Positions 1 to 7,455 of a stretch of 31,278 nucleotides of DNA are shown here, piece by piece. Location of the stretch: the IMG/VR virus record IMGVR_UViG_3300049855_000129, positions 1 to 31,278 of that record. The stretch is one strand, 5' to 3'. Made by a program: the position numbers and the translations under genes. The notes below the pieces were generated by a model. It did no database searches. It had not been told where the DNA came from and saw only the letters and a list, made by a program, of their open reading frames with translations. How positions within the stretch are numbered: the stretch's first letter is position 1; each line of letters starts with the position of its first letter. This DNA comes from a virus.

Positions 1-50
1 ATATTTATTTAATTATAGAAAAAATACATAATTCAAAAGATATTTTTATA

Positions 51-332
51 ATGGAAGAATCAGGAAAAGAAACAACTTCTCCTATAAAAAAAAATCAATA
101 TAATTACAAGAAAAAATACAGACTAATAACCGCAAGAAAATTCTATGAGATGAAAGGCGACAAAGAAGGCGCAAGCAAATGTGACCATTATAGGCGTGGA
201 CATTGGCGAAACTTTAATTCTGAAAAGTTTGTTAATAAAAAAGGGCTAAGAACTTGGATTGCACCTATTTGGATAGGGGAATCAGAAGCTACTTTAGAAG
301 GAATAAGATATAAAATTCGTCTTGATTTATAG
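51..332 (+). CDS. Small basic phage/plasmid protein with RRGHWR motif, unknown function
   Basis: This is a 93-residue, Lys/Arg-rich protein. The motif RRGHWR (about residues 48-53), followed by RTWIAPIWIG (about 68-77), resembles a conserved 'RGHWR...R.WI.P...G' block that I recall from many uncharacterised phage and plasmid proteins. Its function is unknown, and a nucleic-acid role is only a guess from its basic charge. No strong Shine-Dalgarno site precedes the ATG (only an A-rich stretch), and its promoter would lie at or beyond the window edge. It runs toward the leftward structural operon and converges on the hairpin at 493-517. Confidence 0.65.
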   Translation: MEESGKETTSPIKKNQYNYKKKYRLITARKFYEMKGDKEGASKCDHYRRGHWRNFNSEKFVNKKGLRTWIAPIWIGESEATLEGIRYKIRLDL

Positions 333-337
333 TCTAA

Positions 338-380
338 CTCTTGCCAATTCATCCTATCATCTGCTATGTGACGGCAAGAG
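338..380 (+). repeat. 8-bp perfect inverted repeat downstream of the left-edge gene
   Basis: CTCTTGCC (338-345) and GGCAAGAG (373-380) are exact reverse complements separated by 27 bases. They begin six bases after the stop of the left-edge gene. No T-tract follows directly, so this is not a standard terminator. It could be a 3'-UTR stem or part of a small RNA ending at the hairpin at 493-517. The rest of 333-492 shows no ORF. Confidence 0.4.
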
Positions 381-492
381 ATCGTTATCATACACATACA
401 GAAACGAGGTAAGCTGTTAGTCGTGAGTGTGGCTTGCTAATAACCGTTGGTATAAACCACGAAAACAAATAGGCTTCCTAAGCTGTGTTTGT

Positions 493-520
493 ATAGAGGG
501 GTATCTTTCCCCTCTATTTC
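493..520. terminator. Probable bidirectional hairpin terminator between convergent genes
   Basis: ATAGAGGGG (493-501) pairs perfectly with CCCCTCTAT (509-517) around a 7-base loop. The hairpin lies 7 bases past the stop of the leftward hub gene and downstream of the rightward gene at 51-332. The plus-strand tail is T-rich (TTCTTCTCT), while the minus-strand tail is not a clean T-tract. Termination is therefore more convincing for rightward transcription, but the position fits both. Confidence 0.6.
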
Positions 521-524
521 TTCT

Positions 525-3500
525 CTATGCTAATGTAATCGGAACTACAACCGCAAGATCAGGCAAGTCTTGATAAGTAACACCGCTAACGAATATCATA
601 GGCGTAATTGTCACCCTAGAAGGCGGTGTGGCATAAGTATGAATATAATTATGATTAAAGGTAGTTGGTGTTACAGGCGTATTAGCACCTGGTATGACAA
701 AAGTATCCATAACCTCAACACCTGCATTGTTGTATAGATATTTCAGCGTGAAATAAGAATATCCATTACCTTGCCATTGCAATGCGTTTTGCTTAGTTGT
801 TGCATTGCTAGACATACTAACAGGCGTAAGCTGATAAGGGAACCATTGAGCAGCACTTGTATCAGTTCCATAATCAGGCATATTATGAATGTCTATCCCT
901 GCTGTGTAAACTCTATTATCTCTAATAACGGCATCAATATTTGCTGAATTAGAACCGCTAGGCGTAATCGACTTAACAACTAAAACAACTGAGCTATCGG
1001 CAACACCGAAAGTATATTCTGTCGGTTCAAAATCAGGCTGAGATTCTTGCGAATAGAATGGGAATATCGTGTAATCAGGGGCATTCACACTAAACGGAAT
1101 CATTTGCACCTTATAGGCGGTATCCATCTTTGAGCAGACATAAGGACCTGCCGAAGAACCGTTCTTATTCTTAAAGCTAATTAGACCAGAGGCATATCCT
1201 TGAAAATCAATAGGCTCTGAAAGGTAAATTGTGGCACCGCTAACCTTTTGTACATATCCATGATAATTGCTCGTGGTTAGCATCGGGTGGCAAAACGAGA
1301 TATGATCTAATGGATTAGGTAAAAATCCTTCCATATCCGTTTGAAACTTAACTTTCGTATTATGATAACGACTTTGAGCGCATAGATATTGTCCGTATTT
1401 CCATGCTTGCAATCTAGCGGTGATCGTGTGAAGTTCGATTTCTTCAACTGGTCCTGTTAAATTGCTTTCCCCTGCAATAATACAGTCTACCGTTTCTTTC
1501 TTATTCGTATCTTGATCGAAATATGTAACCTTAAACCACGTTGCGCTGAATTCATTCTTTGTAAAGAAATCTATGCTAATGCCATCACTATTTGTTCTTG
1601 TGAAGAATCCTTGTAAACTAGCAGGTACGCCATCATGAGCAAGCAAATATTTTCCTCCACGTTTGTAAACGATGCACTTCATAGATTGAGCTATTTGAGC
1701 AAGGCATTCTTCGCCACTTAATGCTGTGTCAAATCTAGCATTACATTCGTAGCCTTGACCTGTTGTTGCCGTGATAATATCTTGAATATTAGCTAGATCG
1801 AGCTGAGTACTCTCATCTAAACCTAATCCATAATCAAGTGTTCCACGTCCACTTGTACACATATCCCAAAATGCCCAAACAGGTTCATTCGATAATAGTC
1901 TTGACCATGAGGTTGTGCCGAAGTTATAAACGTATAATTTTCTTTTGCCTAAACAATTAAATATCCCGATATTAGAATCGTTTAATTTTCCTGTAGCTTT
2001 TGCTTCAATAACAAGAAATGTCTTATTGTTATAAACAGGTATAGCGTCAAATTCACCTCTAAGTCCTGACCATTGAACTAAATCCATATAATTGTTATTC
2101 GTCTTATATTTAGCTGATTTAAGTCTTAATACTTTTACTTTAAATCTTTCCGATGTTCCATGAACATAACTAAATGTTTGATAAACAGGCTGATTAGAAG
2201 AACCGCTAATATAAACTGTTTGGATAATTGGCGCACCGATATTCACACCTAATGAATCGATAGGTTGAATATATATTGCTAATCCAACTGAATTTGTTGC
2301 AAAGCTAGAATTTGTATCATAAGCCCCAAAAGAAACAGGACTAACTCCAACCGTTACAACGTCTAATGTTTGTAACCAATTTCCTTGTTTTGAACCAGTA
2401 ATTGGGTGAACTTTTGAATAAGTAAACTCTGAAGGTGCATTCATTCCTACAGATCGAACTAATGGCACACCAGGTCCAAAACAATCATAAACTCCATTTT
2501 CAGAAGAGTTTGTCTGTCCCATTAAAAGAACGTCAATATTTCCGCCATAAGTTCCTGTCGCAATATTCGCTGAACTAAAACCGTCAATTTGTGTTGGACA
2601 AGATGCAATATTAACATTAACGTCTGTACCAACAGCTACATCACCATAGTTTTGAACAACGGCACTTGTTACAAAAATACCTTGAAAGCATGAGAAGTCT
2701 AAAAATACTGTTTTTACTTTAGAAATAGGATTTGAGTCGTTTAAAATATAATAATCACCGACTCCATTAACCGTATCGTAATATTCAAATTCAACAGGGT
2801 CTTTTCCAACAGAATCAATTTGATTAACTTGAACGAAAAATTGACCTGCATAAGTTCCGCCAATAACTCCTACTCTGGCATTTATAAATTCAGCAGGTTG
2901 ATCTAAAAAAGTATCTCTTGTCATAGATGTTGTTGCGCTATTCCAAACCCAAACACCATTTTGAGTGTTATCGTTTTGCTTCCACAATAAAACAGTTTGA
3001 CCTGCAACCATTCCAAATCCATCAATAGTAGCACCTGGTGAAGAAATATTAACATTAATATCAGAAGCTCTTATTACGTCTGGAATTAATTGTATTGTTG
3101 CATTAGTAGTGATAACCTCAACATTTTTAACTTCTTTTGAAGTAATCATTGGCTTTTCAAAACCATTGATAGGAATAGGCGATCCTATTGAATACCATGT
3201 AGTCACCCATGCAAACTTTGATAGATTAGTATCGTCAATTCTTATATCGCTAACATTTATTTCATCTTGCCCTACACAAAGAGCAACACGATAATAATTA
3301 TAGGAAGGATAAACCGATTTTGTAAATGGAGTGCAAGCAACATCAGGATAGCATCTTATAGTTCCATAATGAACAGGTATAGGCTGATTAAGTCTTACCT
3401 TGTTTCCTTGCTGTGTTAGGTCATAAGTCGGTGATGTTCCTTTATCCATTTGATTGTAGTTTAAGTTAGGTCTAGGCGTTAAAAGATATGTGCCTACACC

Positions 3501-3818
3501 GATAATTACCGATATTGCAATAGATACAATTAAAGCTGTCGTTGCAGGGTCAGATTGCGGATAGCTAACGAAATATAATTCGTAACCTTCTTCGATAGGC
3601 ATATCCCATTCAGAAACAACATCGCCTTCCTCGTCAAACTTTCTACGAGAAAGATAAACAGGGTCTTGTCCTTTATGGTGCAAAAAACAAATAGTCGGAA
3701 GCGGAAAATTACCACTCATTAACAATTTACGAAACTGATTAGGCGTAGTTCCCGATGCAAGATTCATCATCTTTGGTTTAGGATTAAGCACATTATCAAC
3801 GTAATGGAATAGAGGCAT
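525..3818 (-). CDS. J-like tail hub / tip attachment protein with two inserted fibre domains
   Basis: This 1097-residue protein is the last of the leftward tail genes and follows NlpC/P60, as in lambda-like tail-tip modules. A hydrophobic segment at about residues 92-113 is followed by QPIPVHYGTIRCYPDV (about 145-160), typical of the start of J-type hub proteins. The J-like pattern continues at about 365-385 (VFLDFSCFQGIF) and 500-640 (SFSYV...RFKVKVLR, VQWSGLRGEFDAIPVYNN). Two insertions of about 100 residues (about 251-349 and 395-502) share the plan DxNVNI, IDGF, VLL, Q, NGV, R, P-EF, G, Q, VG-PV-F, YDT. This plan occurs in many phage fibre proteins. The family role is closing the tail tip and contacting the receptor. 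The hub assignment is firm, while the insert role in adhesion is inferred. Confidence 0.88.
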   Translation of the reverse strand: MPLFHYVDNVLNPKPKMMNLASGTTPNQFRKLLMSGNFPLPTICFLHHKGQDPVYLSRRKFDEEGDVVSEWDMPIEEGYELYFVSYPQSDPATTALIVSIAISVIIGVGTYLLTPRPNLNYNQMDKGTSPTYDLTQQGNKVRLNQPIPVHYGTIRCYPDVACTPFTKSVYPSYNYYRVALCVGQDEINVSDIRIDDTNLSKFAWVTTWYSIGSPIPINGFEKPMITSKEVKNVEVITTNATIQLIPDVIRASDINVNISSPGATIDGFGMVAGQTVLLWKQNDNTQNGVWVWNSATTSMTRDTFLDQPAEFINARVGVIGGTYAGQFFVQVNQIDSVGKDPVEFEYYDTVNGVGDYYILNDSNPISKVKTVFLDFSCFQGIFVTSAVVQNYGDVAVGTDVNVNIASCPTQIDGFSSANIATGTYGGNIDVLLMGQTNSSENGVYDCFGPGVPLVRSVGMNAPSEFTYSKVHPITGSKQGNWLQTLDVVTVGVSPVSFGAYDTNSSFATNSVGLAIYIQPIDSLGVNIGAPIIQTVYISGSSNQPVYQTFSYVHGTSERFKVKVLRLKSAKYKTNNNYMDLVQWSGLRGEFDAIPVYNNKTFLVIEAKATGKLNDSNIGIFNCLGKRKLYVYNFGTTSWSRLLSNEPVWAFWDMCTSGRGTLDYGLGLDESTQLDLANIQDIITATTGQGYECNARFDTALSGEECLAQIAQSMKCIVYKRGGKYLLAHDGVPASLQGFFTRTNSDGISIDFFTKNEFSATWFKVTYFDQDTNKKETVDCIIAGESNLTGPVEEIELHTITARLQAWKYGQYLCAQSRYHNTKVKFQTDMEGFLPNPLDHISFCHPMLTTSNYHGYVQKVSGATIYLSEPIDFQGYASGLISFKNKNGSSAGPYVCSKMDTAYKVQMIPFSVNAPDYTIFPFYSQESQPDFEPTEYTFGVADSSVVLVVKSITPSGSNSANIDAVIRDNRVYTAGIDIHNMPDYGTDTSAAQWFPYQLTPVSMSSNATTKQNALQWQGNGYSYFTLKYLYNNAGVEVMDTFVIPGANTPVTPTTFNHNYIHTYATPPSRVTITPMIFVSGVTYQDLPDLAVVVPITLA

Positions 3819-3820
3819 TA

Positions 3821-4258
3821 TTAAACCTTTTTACTAAAATCGTTATATCGCATGATCTTAAAACCACCTGCACAATTTCTGATCGCTTGCATATTCGTTA
3901 AAATAACTCCATGTTTCTTTGAACAATGCAATACGCCTTTATGTCTATTAGATTCAACATAAGTACCGATATGTGTAGCTGAGTTATCATAACCAAACAA
4001 AATAGCATCACCCTCTTTAGGTGTGATCGCTTGTCTCCATGAATTTCTAATAGTTGGATTTGTTTTGATATACTCAACCGCATCATCATGGTTCTGAAAT
4101 TCACTGATATTAACGATTTGATCTAAGCCTGTTAATCCAAAAACTTCTTCTTGAACTTGAATAAAATGCGCCCAACAATCATAAGTTAATGGATCGTATT
4201 TTGATTCAATATAATTGTAAACCCAATGATTACTATATTCTACTAACATCTTTTCCAT
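3821..4258 (-). CDS. NlpC/P60 family tail-tip peptidase
   Basis: This 145-residue protein fits the single-domain phage tail NlpC/P60 peptidase (lambda K-like). The putative nucleophile Cys28 sits in YDCWAHFI at the start of a helix, His96 is in THIGTYV, and His111 in VLHC fits the third catalytic position. It lies between DUF1833 and the hub gene, the usual place for the enzyme that assembles into or acts at the tail tip and cuts peptidoglycan cross-links during DNA entry. It is separated from both neighbours by only 1-2 bases. It is too short and wrongly placed to be the main endolysin, though lytic activity cannot be excluded. Confidence 0.87.
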   Translation of the reverse strand: MEKMLVEYSNHWVYNYIESKYDPLTYDCWAHFIQVQEEVFGLTGLDQIVNISEFQNHDDAVEYIKTNPTIRNSWRQAITPKEGDAILFGYDNSATHIGTYVESNRHKGVLHCSKKHGVILTNMQAIRNCAGGFKIMRYNDFSKKV

Positions 4259-4259
4259 T

Positions 4260-4745
4260 TTAATTCCTTAATCCTGGAAATTCTTTTGTCGTATAAACTT
4301 TACTAGGAACCTTCTTGTTTATTGTATCAGGATAACTCGCATTTAAAACTAAATCTGTCTTATTAACGCTTATTTGAACCACGTCTAAAGCTGTTGAAAA
4401 ACTAGCGGTTGCAGTGGGAACATTTGCGATAAAAGAAGCGAATAATAACTTGATAGGCTCAATCGTGTTATTAGCTGTCCGAACATAATCAACTAATGCA
4501 CGACTAGCATTTGCAACTGTAATATTAATCCCTGCACCTGATTGTGCTTTTAATTCAGGCAAACTCCATTTGAATTGCTTGCCTAGATATGTGATTCCAT
4601 TAACGATTAAATCAGTATCCGCCCTAGCATATCTAAATGGTGCAGGAAAAGTAGAATGTGAGATCGTAACAGTATCAATAAATGTAACTCCATGATCTAC
4701 ACTTGCGATAGCTTCTTTCATTGCATTTGAATATGACATTGGCAT
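4260..4745 (-). CDS. DUF1833 tail-tip protein
   Basis: This 161-residue protein matches the pattern I know for DUF1833 tail proteins: an N-terminal helix (SNAMKEAIAS), beta-rich TVTISHSTFPAPFRYARADTDLIVNGITYLG (quoted in part), then ITVANASRALVDYVRTA and a C-terminal beta region. DUF1833 genes commonly sit just before NlpC/P60 and the J-like hub, as here. They are thought to form part of the distal tail or hub complex, with no enzymatic role shown. Two Met codons open the gene (MPM); the first is used here, with no strong site deciding between them. Confidence 0.75.
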   Translation of the reverse strand: MPMSYSNAMKEAIASVDHGVTFIDTVTISHSTFPAPFRYARADTDLIVNGITYLGKQFKWSLPELKAQSGAGINITVANASRALVDYVRTANNTIEPIKLLFASFIANVPTATASFSTALDVVQISVNKTDLVLNASYPDTINKKVPSKVYTTKEFPGLRN

Positions 4746-4756
4746 GATTTATTCCC

Positions 4757-5644
4757 CTATTCCGAAGTTTGCCATGGTACTGTATTATCGTGATAACAGT
4801 TCAAAGCGAAAGGCTTGTAAACACCACAAATATCAGGATTAACGGTTGCGCCTGCTATTGAAAACCCTGTACCAACTAAAGTCCATGTTGTACCAATTAA
4901 TTGATATACTCTTAATTGTTTATTTGTCGTATCAAAGAAAGCTACTTTATCAGAATCAATTGCTGTAATGCTAGGCGATGCGATTCCTGCTATTGATAAT
5001 GGAGTTCCAAATAATGACCATGTAGAGCCGTTAAAATCATAAGCTCTTAATGTCTGAACTGTTTGATCTATAAGAGCTATTCTTGTCGATGTTAAAGCTG
5101 TGATCGAAGGCTTTACAATTGAAGCGATACTTAAAGAAGAACCAACTTGCGCCCATACTGAACCATTAAAAGAAAGGCATTTAAGCAATCGAAAGCTATC
5201 ATCAATTAAGGCTATCTTGTTGAAATCCATTCCTGTAATATCAGGTTCAACTATTCCTGCATAAGCGAATTGACTTCCTACTTGGCTAAAATAGGTGTCG
5301 TTAAAATCATACTCAATAACTTTTTGCAAGCTATCTCCGAATACCGCAAGACGATTCGGATAAACACTAGCAAGACATGAATCGCCCATAGATGAAAATG
5401 CAATTGAAGATGTTCCTAGTTGAGTCCAATTAGGTGAATTATATTTGTAAGCCTTTAATCTTTTACTAGCGTTATCTACAACTACGACTTTGTTATCTGT
5501 GATATAAACAACTGTCGGGAAAGTAACACCTGATAGATTTAAAGGATTACCGATAGCAATCCAAATAGATCCATCCCACCCATAGGATTGTAGATTTCCT
5601 GTAGTCTGATCTATCATTGTAATTGTGTAAGGCTGTAAAGACAT
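4757..5644 (-). CDS. Stand-alone six-repeat propeller-like tail-tip protein
   Basis: This 295-residue protein is almost wholly six repeats of about 45 residues. Each has a [FY]-[ND]-G-[ST]-x-W-x-x-[VL]-G core followed by a hydrophobic strand and an A-x-[IV]-D turn. The aligned aromatic residues fall at about 28, 73, 119 (Phe), 164, 209 and 254. That regular spacing, with alternating short strands, suggests a six-bladed beta-propeller. The same repeat makes up the C-terminal part of the next upstream gene (5651-7033). It is coupled to tail-tip genes, so a surface- or sugar-binding role at the tail tip is likely but inferred. No enzyme motif or signal peptide is visible. Confidence 0.7.
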   Translation of the reverse strand: MSLQPYTITMIDQTTGNLQSYGWDGSIWIAIGNPLNLSGVTFPTVVYITDNKVVVVDNASKRLKAYKYNSPNWTQLGTSSIAFSSMGDSCLASVYPNRLAVFGDSLQKVIEYDFNDTYFSQVGSQFAYAGIVEPDITGMDFNKIALIDDSFRLLKCLSFNGSVWAQVGSSLSIASIVKPSITALTSTRIALIDQTVQTLRAYDFNGSTWSLFGTPLSIAGIASPSITAIDSDKVAFFDTTNKQLRVYQLIGTTWTLVGTGFSIAGATVNPDICGVYKPFALNCYHDNTVPWQTSE

Positions 5645-5650
5645 ATTTTC

Positions 5651-7033
5651 CTATACTGGTTTGAAGTAACTGGTTATAAAAGAATCTTGATTCACACCTG
5701 TCGAAACATCTAAAGTATTTCCTAGATCAGTAAATGCACCTGCTGTAATATCTACGGCTATTTCTGTCATATTAGAAGTAACTGAACTAGCTCTAACCGA
5801 TGCAATCTTATCAACTGCCATTGCACATAAAACAGGAAAACCACCATTCGTAAATTGTGCCGATGGAGTTCCTGCTGTCCAAACTCCACCGCTAAAAGTA
5901 AACTCTGTATATCTTTTTTCATAGGTATGAGAAGCACCTGATCTAATATTGTGTGTCAAAATAATAACGCTTGAAGTTCTAGCTGATATTGAGTAATCGG
6001 CCGAGCCTGTTCCTGTAAAAGGATATATTTGAAATGTAGAACCGTTTTGACTCCATGTTGAACCATTGAAATCAAAAGTCGCTAGTTTATCGTCTTGATT
6101 GATAACAACAGCTACCCTAGATCCGCTTAAAGCTGTAATCGCACCACGACCAGCCGTTGTATAAAAAGCAGACATATTAAAAGAAGAGCCAACTTGTGAC
6201 CATGTATTTCCTACATAATCATAATCCCAAACCGTTAATGTTTTTAAACCGCCATCAAGCAAAGCAATTCTATTATCTGATAATCTGCAAATAGCCGTTC
6301 TAAGTGTGCTGTATGTCGCTAAGGTAGTTGATCCTAATAACGTCCAGTTAGTTCCATCAAACTTAAACATTCTTAATATGCAAGCTAAAACTCCATTAAC
6401 AAGAGCTACGGAATCAGCCTTCATTGCACAAATTGATCTTGTATTAGTCATGGCTGTAGGTGAAGCAAGACTAAAAGCGTTTCCTATAGGTGTCCAATTT
6501 AATCCGTTTCCATTATAATCTAAGCACTGTAATTGTTGACCTAAATAGCTATATAGGAATGTTCTGTAATAAGTAAAATCACTACAAACAACATCCGTAA
6601 ACGGATTCAAGAATCTTTGAGTACCATTTATATCCGTACCTAGCTCAACATAATTAGGACTAACATAATTAGTATATTTAGGACTCATTAACATCGTACA
6701 TGAGAAACCCATTGAATAACCACTAGCGTTATAATTGATCTTAGCAAATCTCCAAACCCATTCACCTGCATTGAATCCTTCAGCTAATAAGAAATCGGCT
6801 TCAAACCAAAAATTGCCGTAATCAATATCGTATTTAAACCATTTCAAGAATTCATCGAATTCAGACTTCATTTTGAAGTCAAATCTCATTGAGCAAACAT
6901 AAACCTGTGAAGTAACAAATCTTCTTTGTCTTTTATTGCCAAATTCAGATTGAAACTCTTCCTTATCCTTTTTAGGGTCTAAGCTAAAACCGCTTGCATT
7001 AGGCTGTGGAATCGTAGAAGGATATATCGGCAT
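5651..7033 (-). CDS. Distal tail protein with C-terminal six-repeat propeller-like domain
   Basis: This 460-residue protein has two parts. Residues 1-120 (YPSTIPQPNASGF, FDEFLKWFKYDIDYGNFWFEA, SCTMLMSPKY) resemble a compact distal-tail domain and look paralogous to the whole upstream gene 7033-7455: both open with YP[ST]T[IL]P and end in a beta-rich section. Residues about 165-450 hold six loose repeats with NG-x-W-x-x-G cores, with Trp at about 180, 230, 278, 327 and 385 and a degenerate sixth. The same repeat forms the next gene. The layout suggests duplication of a distal-tail gene and capture of a beta-propeller as a surface decoration. It overlaps its upstream neighbour by one base (TAATG). 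Confidence 0.65.
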   Translation of the reverse strand: MPIYPSTIPQPNASGFSLDPKKDKEEFQSEFGNKRQRRFVTSQVYVCSMRFDFKMKSEFDEFLKWFKYDIDYGNFWFEADFLLAEGFNAGEWVWRFAKINYNASGYSMGFSCTMLMSPKYTNYVSPNYVELGTDINGTQRFLNPFTDVVCSDFTYYRTFLYSYLGQQLQCLDYNGNGLNWTPIGNAFSLASPTAMTNTRSICAMKADSVALVNGVLACILRMFKFDGTNWTLLGSTTLATYSTLRTAICRLSDNRIALLDGGLKTLTVWDYDYVGNTWSQVGSSFNMSAFYTTAGRGAITALSGSRVAVVINQDDKLATFDFNGSTWSQNGSTFQIYPFTGTGSADYSISARTSSVIILTHNIRSGASHTYEKRYTEFTFSGGVWTAGTPSAQFTNGGFPVLCAMAVDKIASVRASSVTSNMTEIAVDITAGAFTDLGNTLDVSTGVNQDSFITSYFKPV

Positions 7034-7455
7034 TATGCGTTAGCCTTAGCAGGAAATGGTGAAGGAATAGTAGGGGCTGAGATCGAATATTGAACATCAG
7101 GTATGAATTCAAAGTTAAGGTTAATATTAGGCTTTACGCCCTTTAAATTCTGTTTGAATGATAGAATCCTTGCAACATAGCCTTTATAACCGAATAATGT
7201 TAGCCATGGGGCTGTAAAATACCTTAGTCCATCGTTTAGAGTGACCTTGTAAAAAGGTATAAAGATAGTCCCGAACTGTGAGGCTGAGTCTAAAAAGATA
7301 ACTGAACTTCCATCTAAATTAGCTCTAGTCTTTTCCCTTCTTGATTCAAAGGCACCGATTTCACCTAGATTTGAAACCGCAAGCGGAAGATAGATTTCGC
7401 CATTAAGGGGAATCTCAGGAACAGGCAAAGTAGTTGGATAAACAGCGTAAGCCAT
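7033..7455 (-). CDS. Distal tail (DIT-like) minor tail protein
   Basis: This 140-residue protein is encoded directly after the tape measure, where the first tail-tip protein (lambda M/L or Dit position) is expected. It is beta-rich with a YPTTLPVPE opening, IFIPFYKVTLNDGLRYFTAPW, GYKGYVARI and a final FEFIPDVQYSI segment. It has the size and layout of the N-terminal part of the next gene, suggesting paralogy. One-base TAATG overlaps link it to both neighbours, so translation is probably coupled. The family assignment is by position and layout, not by a clear motif. Confidence 0.6.
   Translation of the reverse strand: MAYAVYPTTLPVPEIPLNGEIYLPLAVSNLGEIGAFESRREKTRANLDGSSVIFLDSASQFGTIFIPFYKVTLNDGLRYFTAPWLTLFGYKGYVARILSFKQNLKGVKPNINLNFEFIPDVQYSISAPTIPSPFPAKANA

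Noticed and set aside
188-397. 69-aa minus-strand frame at the left edge
   Set aside because: It overlaps the better-supported RRGHWR gene and crosses the inverted repeat, with no start signal.
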